Assembly: GCA_964036295.1 (NCBI GenBank)
Contig: OZ038470.1
Span: forward strand, 7,965,078 to 8,029,077
Direction: 5' to 3'
DNA: 64,000 nt
Origin: Plumapathes pennacea
Lineage: Eukaryota > Cnidaria > Anthozoa > Antipatharia > Myriopathidae
The notes below the pieces were generated by a model. That model searched no databases. It was not told where the DNA came from and worked only from the letters and a program-made list of their open reading frames with translations. Below, piece by piece: positions 57,446 to 64,000 of this stretch. The first letter of the stretch is position 1. Every line of letters starts with the position of its first letter. The translations under genes and the position numbers were made by a program.

Positions 57446-60400
57446 GCATTATTACACGGCGGCCATATTGGATTGACGTCATAGTTTGTAACACGAAAAC
57501 GAGGTGGGCAGTGACCATGCACGTGAACTGTAACAGCAAATAGTACTTTTACTGGCCGAATAAACTAGTGTCTTTCAAGTAAATCTTTGTTTAGCTCCGT
57601 TTTGTTTCTCTACAATTAAATTCTAACCAGATAAGCACTTCTCCACTCCGCCAGAATATCTCAGCCACGCGAACTGCGCATGATTGTAAAAGTGACTTAT
57701 TGCGTTTCTTTACGCACAAATGTCGTGAAAAACATCGTGACTTTTACAGCTGATAAAAATGACAGGAACTCAGTAACACCACGATCGTGCGCAAGAAATG
57801 TAGCGCACAAATGCACGGTCGCATTGACTATATCACCATATATGGTAGTCGCAACTGAAAGGCGTACTTACCTACACCGACTGCACTGGGAGGAAACCAT
57901 CTGTGCACACGAACGATCCCGTCGTCCCCAGCGGTCACTAAGCAGGGTCCATCGCCGTCGTCATCCAGAGAAACGGAATTGATATTACTGTTGCCGCTAT
58001 GAACGACGGTATAGACTTTACTGAACTGAAGAAAAAAGGTCGACGGGCGAGAAATCACCAACTGAAAGAAGGCATGGTATATTGTTGACCATTGTCTTTT
58101 AGAACGAGAAAACTCTACAACACTAAACAATTCTCACCGAATGCCGTCACTCCTAAACGCCTCGAGCTAGGTGAAGTTATGGGAATTGGCGAGCCCGGAG
58201 GCGAAAGGGAGCGGGAGTGTGCACGCGGGGTCCAAGTCATCGCTGCGGGGAGGAGAGAGGGACGCCAACAATCCTTCTGGCGGCCGTTTTACGAAAAGAC
58301 AATTATCCAGAGCGTGATTGCCTAATTTATACTCTTCAGGACTGGGGATTGCATCATACACTCTCCCAAAAGTGTTAAATCTCACTGGGGATTCCAGCGT
58401 GTGAGATATTCGGGTGTTCGTGCGTGAAGGCAGCAGCGAGAATAGTCCCCCACCCGAGTTCCCCCTTTTCCCTCCAAGATCGTATTGCGGGAGCCCCGTC
58501 GAGAGCGCGCGCGACGACACGAATGTCGGCCGCAATACGATCCTGGCGGGAAAAGAAGAAACAGTTCGCAGTCTATAGGAATACCAAAGACAAAATCATG
58601 GGATGGGGTAGTTCTCTTTAACTATCCAAATTAAGCGAACAAACAAGTAAAGTACCAAAAAAGGCCTACATGTTTTTACCAGCCTTCAGTGCATAGTTGT
58701 TCAACCCACTAATCCAGTGTAAGGTATAAATTTTTTCTTCGTTTTATAGTCTGGATACTGAAAGCTTTCTATGGAACAACGTTTACTCGAAAAGTGTTAA
58801 CCCAAAACAACCTCAGCTGGTTTTTAATCGCCATTATATATTTTATTCACCGAGAGATCTGGCGCAATAGTGTGACCGCTGCCTGTGTGGTTTGCGGCCT
58901 CTGAGGCAAGGCAAGGCAAGGCAAGTCATGTTGTTCTTGACAATACAACAGATAAACAAACAAAAAAAATGACATCAGTCACAAATATGCATTCAGGGAA
59001 GTATTCAGGTTTACCTGATTTTTCCAGTCTTCAGAACAATGATACATGTATACAGAGCCGGAGTGGGTTCCTATGGCAACCAAGTTACCACGCATCGCCA
59101 CACACGCTCCACTCTGTACGTCTTTGGTGGATGGACCAATCACGAAGGAGCTTTGCAACGCTGGGATTTCCTCGTTGTCTTGTACAGAACGCTGCAGCCT
59201 GAAATTTGTACATTAAATTTGAATAAAGCCAGAGCAAAGTTTTGTAAAAACAAAATACTATACTACCACATAAACTTGACGGTGAAGAGCTTTCGAGGCA
59301 AATTGAGGAGAAATATTGAAAGAAACGACCGTGACACGCAGATACACAGTGAGCTTCGGACCACTCTTTCCCCAAGAGGGAGGGGTGGTCTTATTCCACT
59401 ACGTATCCGCGTATCAACTTTATACAATGTTTTAAAAACGTAGGGGAAGGGGTGGTCTTATTTGATAACGCATCCGCGTATCAACTTTATACAATGTTTT
59501 AAGAACGTAGGGGGAAGGGGTGGTCTTATTTAATAACGTATCCGCGTATCAACTTTATACAATGTTTTAAGAACGTAGGGGGAGGGGTGGCCTCCACTCC
59601 GTATCCGCGTATCCACCGTTTTCAAGGGGAGCCTCCAAAAAAGTGCAGAGTGTTCTATAGTATTCTCCCAAATAGAAGTATGTTGACCTCGAGGCTGAAG
59701 ACAAGCTAAAAATCGAAATTCAAAGCTTAGATTCGCAACAGCCTCGGATCAAGCTGCTATGTGGGAAGCAAGAGTAAAATTACGTGAATCGTAGTGTCCC
59801 TTATCGCGCCGCGTTCTCTCAAATAATACGCGAGTATTCTAGTTCCTACTTGAAGACTGTTTCGCATAAAGATTGATCTTGATGTGAAATGACGAAGTTC
59901 GTTCGGACGAGGCTATAAGGGATGACTGACGTCCTTTTGATATCCAAAGTTCCAACCCTAACCCTAATCCTTAATCCTAACCCTCACACTATAACCCTAA
60001 ACCTAAGCCTAGCCCTTAACCCTTTGAAGATGTCCATAACGTCAGGTCCTTTAGAGGCCTTGTCCTTTTGAGTCTTTTGACTCATTCCTTTTAGCCTTTA
60101 CCAGCTCGTTCTCAGCCTTCATCAAGAGCACGAGGCACGCAAAGGCTTATGGGCTTCTTATTCCTGGTTGTAATTCACGGGAGCGGATTGGCTGAGGAAT
60201 AAGGGATGCTCTTGAGAAGGAACCGCACACTGACCACAAAACGAACTTCCCGTCGCCCGTGAGCACCAGCGCCTTCCTGCCTCTCAAAACAGCTCCGTTA
60301 ACTCCAGAGTTTCTTGCTTCTTGCTCTTCAATGATTTGGGCTGAAAACAAACGTTCTGCCGTAGATGGTAACCTGCGGTGTGCAAAGTTTAGAGGGCTCA

Positions 60401-63123
60401 GAAGTTACGACTGACAACCGGGCGCCCTGTGTCCAGTGACATGCCTCGTTTGCCGCGAACTCACGTCAATCTCCCGCTCCCACGCCTCATCTTCCGCTCT
60501 AGCACAATCTCATGTCAATCTCCCGCATTCGTGCCTCATCTTCCGCTCTAGCACAAACTTACGTCAATCTCCCGCCCCCGCGCCTCATCTTCCGCTCTAG
60601 CACAAACTCACGTCAATCTCCCGCCCCCGCGCCTCATCTTCCGCTCTAGCACGAACTCACGTTAATCTCCCGCATTCGCGCCTTGTCTCCCGCGAGCTCA
60701 CGTCGACCTCTCGCTTTTGAGAGCTAGAACTTAGTTATTTTAACAATAGTTTACATGACACATAAGAGCTAGATAGATCCATAGTTAAAATCAATCCGTT
60801 GGCGTTAGTTGGCTGGTACTAAATTTCAGTTTACCAAACTACCCCTATCCTTCCATAACTCTTAATCTTCCGCCTGAAAATTCAGTTGTCTCTGCAATGA
60901 GCATCCCAGGAAACATACAGGCAAAGATGGACAGAAACAGACAAAAACAGTGGTGAATCATTTCACTTCCAAGCTCAAAATGCAGATTCTCTCAACCTTT
61001 TTAAGAAGAAAACGTATGAGTGATGTGGTGAGAACCTGACAAAGGTATCAAAAGCCAAGTTCTCCTTTCTATGTAACATATCCCTATTGAGAAACTGAGG
61101 AAGAAAATAATTTTCTTCAATTATTGAAGTTGATCACTTTTGGGAGTGAGGATTAATGAGAGAGAAATGGCATCAGAGAGTCAGAAATGGCGAGCACTGG
61201 TGTTCTCACCACAACGCCATCCGTCCATCATCTGTTACAGTGATTGCCTTCCCTTGCCAAAAGTTGACATGCTTGACCCAGTCTCCAAGACTCAGCTTAT
61301 GCAACAAGCTGGGGCCCTGGAATTTAAAACTCCACAGTATTAATCAATGTTACTGGTTTGCATTGATTTGGGGATCTGTGAATAAACCTGGTAGACTTGG
61401 CAGGTGCATTAATTATGTGGGGATGGGAGAGGGAGGTTGAATATATTGATTCTTTCCAGATTTGGTCCTCACCTTTGTGGCACAGAATAGAACAATGTAA
61501 AGAATGAAGAGAAAGAATCATTAAATGGAAACATTAGAATAACAATGACAAACCAATCACATTATAACCAAATCAACAACTAAACCAACCAGTCACAACA
61601 ACAACCTGATACATACATGTACATTAATACCATCATCTCACAACAACTAATAATATTAGTTTGTCTGGCAAATACAGAGGGCTGATATTTCTCAATATGA
61701 ACTGAGCAAACAAGGTTATATATTATAAAAGTCCATACAGAGAAATATCAGTCCTCTGTCTTCACCACAGAAACCTCAATATAGCTTTAGATTCTCAGAA
61801 ACTCAATTCAATTAATATAACTTGTATTTGTCTATGACACACTAGTCATGAATTCTGGACTTACCTTACTTATATCCCATATCATCGCTGAATTGTCCTC
61901 AGATCCTGACAGGACTATATTTTTCTCTACTGCCACACATGTCACCCAGTGAGTATGACCATATAAGGTGTGCAAATGCTTCCCACTAGACATGTGCCAA
62001 ATAATGACAGTGCAATCTCTTGATCCAGAAACAATAAGGTCATGTTGATTATCATCATGCAGCAGACAACCTGTGTGAAAAGTGATAGTTCATCTTTTAG
62101 TTCACTAACTGGGGCCAATTCAGTAAGCATTTAAAAGTGTATTTTACAAGTCACACCAATATTTCCCCACATGTTATACATATTGGCTGCACTTAAATAT
62201 GCAATGATTTGTAGACTTATGTCAGACTAGAGTGATTTCAGTGGTGTTAGAATAGAATAGTCCAACTTGCAAAATACACTTGTAAAATAATGTTTATTGA
62301 ATTGGTCGATGATTGAGTGCTATGGGAAAGTACACTCTTGAAACACTCTTGAAATAATCCATCACACAAGATTGTAGGTATAATTATTTCTGATAACTGC
62401 AACAAAATATAGTTTGTTCCTTTTCCCAAGTTAAATGTTTTATGGAATGTTTTGCAACATTAACTGATGCAATAAAAAAAAACGTGGAAAAAGGAAGGAA
62501 TTTGATAGCCCAACAAAACCAAAAGTGCTTGAAACTACAGCATGAAAGAAGTGTTTAGGGAGAAATGCAAGATGGGATCAGTTAAGCACCCCACTCTCCA
62601 CCTCTCTTGTTTGACCCAATACCATTGTTGTGATACAACCATTTACAGTATGTCAGTGGCAACATTTTAAAGGGACCTAGTTTGACACTACAACTTGGTT
62701 TGATTAATAATCAGGATACCAATGATTGCTTTTGCAGTAATGAACTATGAGTTACATATGACCACAAGTTCAAATTGCTCCTGATCCAGTTGCTCATATG
62801 TCACTCGCACTTTGTTGAGACAAAGTTCAACATGTCTTGAACTTTGAGAGAGCTCTCATAGAGATCACATCCCTTTGCTCTCCACGAATGTATTTCTGTC
62901 CCTCTCCCACTGCCTTTTTCCTCCACTCTCTTTATATTCTCACAAAGCCTAGCATTTTGTTGTGTACCTGTTATTTCTCTCAGAGCAATAGTTAAAACTG
63001 CTCCCAAGTGTCCAGTGAGGACATGAAGACAATCCTTTGTCCAACTGTCCCACACACGGATACTCTTGTCTTCACCACAACTTATCACCTTCTCACCAGA
63101 AAATCTAGCATCATAAACCACAC
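57442..63123 (-). CDS. WD40-repeat protein, 3' part (5' exons beyond the window)
   Basis: Six exons fit in phase: 62968-63123, 61870-62070, 60235-60340, 59015-59198, 57872-58025 and a last one at 57442-57527 (TAA). WD40 blades are plain: VISCGEDKSIRVWDSWTKDC, LTGHLGAVLTIAL, LIVSGSRDCTVIIWHMSSGK, LYGHTHWVTCVAV, IVLSGSEDNSAMIWDI, then weaker ones (ALVLTGDGKFVLW, LVAIGTHSGSVYMYHCSEDW, LVTAGDDGIVRVHRWFPPS). Such propellers serve as protein-binding scaffolds. The 61870-62070 exon alone carries two blades. The sequence before 62968-63123 must continue upstream, since that exon starts in phase 1 with no start codon. The final exon adds 28 residues and is less certain. I cannot name the subfamily. 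Confidence 0.85.
59338..59640. repeat. tandem repeat of about 81 bp with GTATCCGCGTATCAACTTTA
   Basis: GTATCCGCGTATCAACTTTA, ATACAATGTTTTAA, GAACGTAGGGG and AGGGGTGGTCTTATT occur in this order three times, with a partial fourth unit on each side. The outer parts use the same words as 34775-35165, so one element seems to have amplified its middle. Intronic in the WD40 gene. Confidence 0.85.
59950..60030. repeat. degenerate interstitial telomere-type repeat
   Basis: CCAACCCTAACCCTAATCC and further imperfect CCCTAA/CCTAAC units over about 70 bp (for example TAACCCTAAACCTAAGCC). Animal telomeres are TTAGGG; this is a decayed internal tract, in an intron. Confidence 0.7.
60463..60718. repeat. 49-bp minisatellite
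   Basis: Unit starts (ACGTCAATCTCCCGC or a variant) at 60463, 60512, 60561, 60610 and 60659 are exactly 49 bp apart; a shortened sixth starts at 60700. Units differ mainly in a CCCCGCGCC / ATTCGTGCC segment. It lies just after the telomere-type tract. Confidence 0.92.
60957..61153. mobile_element. MITE with GCTCAAAATGCAGATTCTCT motif, copy 2
   Basis: CATTTCACTTCCAAGCTCAA at one end and AAGTTGATCACTTTTGGGAGTG at the other, with the central GTATGAGTGATGTGGTGAGA block as in 41770-41967. Confidence 0.65.
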
Positions 63124-63239
63124 CTGAGAATACACAAAAACAGCATGAATGGGGATATAATTTCTGCTTAAATTATTTTTGTTCACAGAAATTTGACTAC
63201 TCTTTATTATAAGTGATAATAACACTACTTAACATCAAG

Positions 63240-63642
63240 GCAAATGGTTTGAACCCAGGAGTGTGAACAGTAGGTTGGTTGTGATCGTCCGGGTTAGAGT
63301 AGTCTCCAGAAAGACTGTTGTTGGTGACTGACGTTTCGACTACCTGAGCGGAAGTCATCTTCAGAGTCAAGTGAAAAGTATTCGTCAACGAACAATAGAC
63401 TAATCAACAGGACAAAAGAACATCAACTGACATCAACAACATCAACACAACCAAGCCGTCTCGACCAACCATAGGCCGACATAACGGACCAATCACTTCT
63501 ACGACCAGAGACATATATACCGCCATCTGACGACTACTTTTCACTTGACTCTGAAGATGACTTCCGCTCAGGTAGTCGAAACATCAGTCACCAACAACAG
63601 TCTTTCTGGAGACTACTCTAACCCAGACGATCACAACCAACC
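63240..63642. mobile_element. Penelope-like terminal remnant with 14-bp target duplication
   Basis: The exact 14-mer TACTTAACATCAAG flanks it (63226-63239 and 63643-63656). Both ends are inverted copies of the same block (GGTTAGAGTAGTCTCCAG ... CTGGAGACTACTCTAACC) and correspond to the ends of the 22184-25311 insertion. About 150 bp between the arms contains no RT or nuclease frame. Confidence 0.88.
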
Positions 63643-63656
63643 TACTTAACATCAAG

Positions 63657-64000
63657 TTATAAGTCTCAGATTGAAGAAGTTACAACAGACATTTCGTCAA
63701 AACTACAGCATAGTCATAACATTCTGCCACCCCACACTAGTTTGTCAAACACAGAAAACATATTTGAATTTCCTAGCAGACCAGAAGGGACATATTAGGG
63801 TACATAACGCTCTTCAAATGGTTGAATTAAACAAAACTACTGCGTAAAAAATAAGGAAATGCCATTTCAGGGAGACTAGATTTCAAAATCTGTAAAAACG
63901 TCACGCCTTGGAATCGAAACTGTTGGCAGGTATACCACCCCTGGTAGTATATTTACACGGCTAACCTAATTACTCTAACAAACTCATCTTCTGAAGCTGT
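63657..64000. other. right edge of the window
   Basis: Probably intron of the WD40 gene. No exon or repeat was identified. Confidence 0.4.

Noticed and set aside
58167-58535. Minus-strand 122-codon open frame in a GC-rich patch
   Set aside because: It lies in the WD40 intron between phase-matched exons 59015-59198 and 57872-58025, has no fitting splice sites, and shows no recognisable motif. GC-rich sequence tends to lack stops.

Overview
The window is eukaryotic nuclear DNA from an animal. Genes are split by phase-consistent GT-AG introns, and AT-rich sequence between and within genes is full of small inverted-repeat elements, Penelope-like retroelements, a tRNA-derived SINE-like unit and microsatellites. 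The gene content (THAP zinc finger, LCAT-family lipase, beta-1,4-galactosyltransferase, SPMIP10/TEX43-like axonemal protein, CPPED1-like fold, WD40 protein) together with the repeat style best fits a cnidarian, probably an anthozoan such as a coral or sea anemone. That assignment is inference. All exon models were built by hand from splice signals plus reading phase.

Layout. 1-1267 (-): 5' part of a THAP zinc-finger gene leaving the window. 1979-3717 (+): a 248-residue protein gene whose middle is seven identical 51-bp exons on an about 165-bp tandem repeat, the most unusual structure here. 7390-29969 (-): a large gene that I join from 15 exons into one 974-residue frame of unknown family; its introns hold many mobile elements, including a 3.1-kb Penelope-like insertion that itself carries a 930-bp Mutator-like element. 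31564-35528 (+): an unrecognised 402-residue protein with an N-terminal hydrophobic segment and three cationic Trp-rich repeats. 36617-40684 (-): LCAT/group XV phospholipase. 43543-51119 (-): beta-1,4-galactosyltransferase, head to head with 51363-54284 (+), an SPMIP10/TEX43-like gene; only 243 bp separate their start codons. 55731-56666 (-): a single-exon CPPED1-like protein that lacks its metal ligands. 57442-63123 (-): 3' part of a WD40 gene whose 5' exons lie beyond the window.

The genes do not form a pathway; this is an ordinary gene neighbourhood. The main points of interest are the micro-exon array, the intact but ligand-less CPPED1 paralogue, the unrecognised 974- and 402-residue proteins, and unusually readable retroelement insertions: two Penelope-like insertions, each with an exact 14-bp target duplication and hammerhead-like motifs at the ends.
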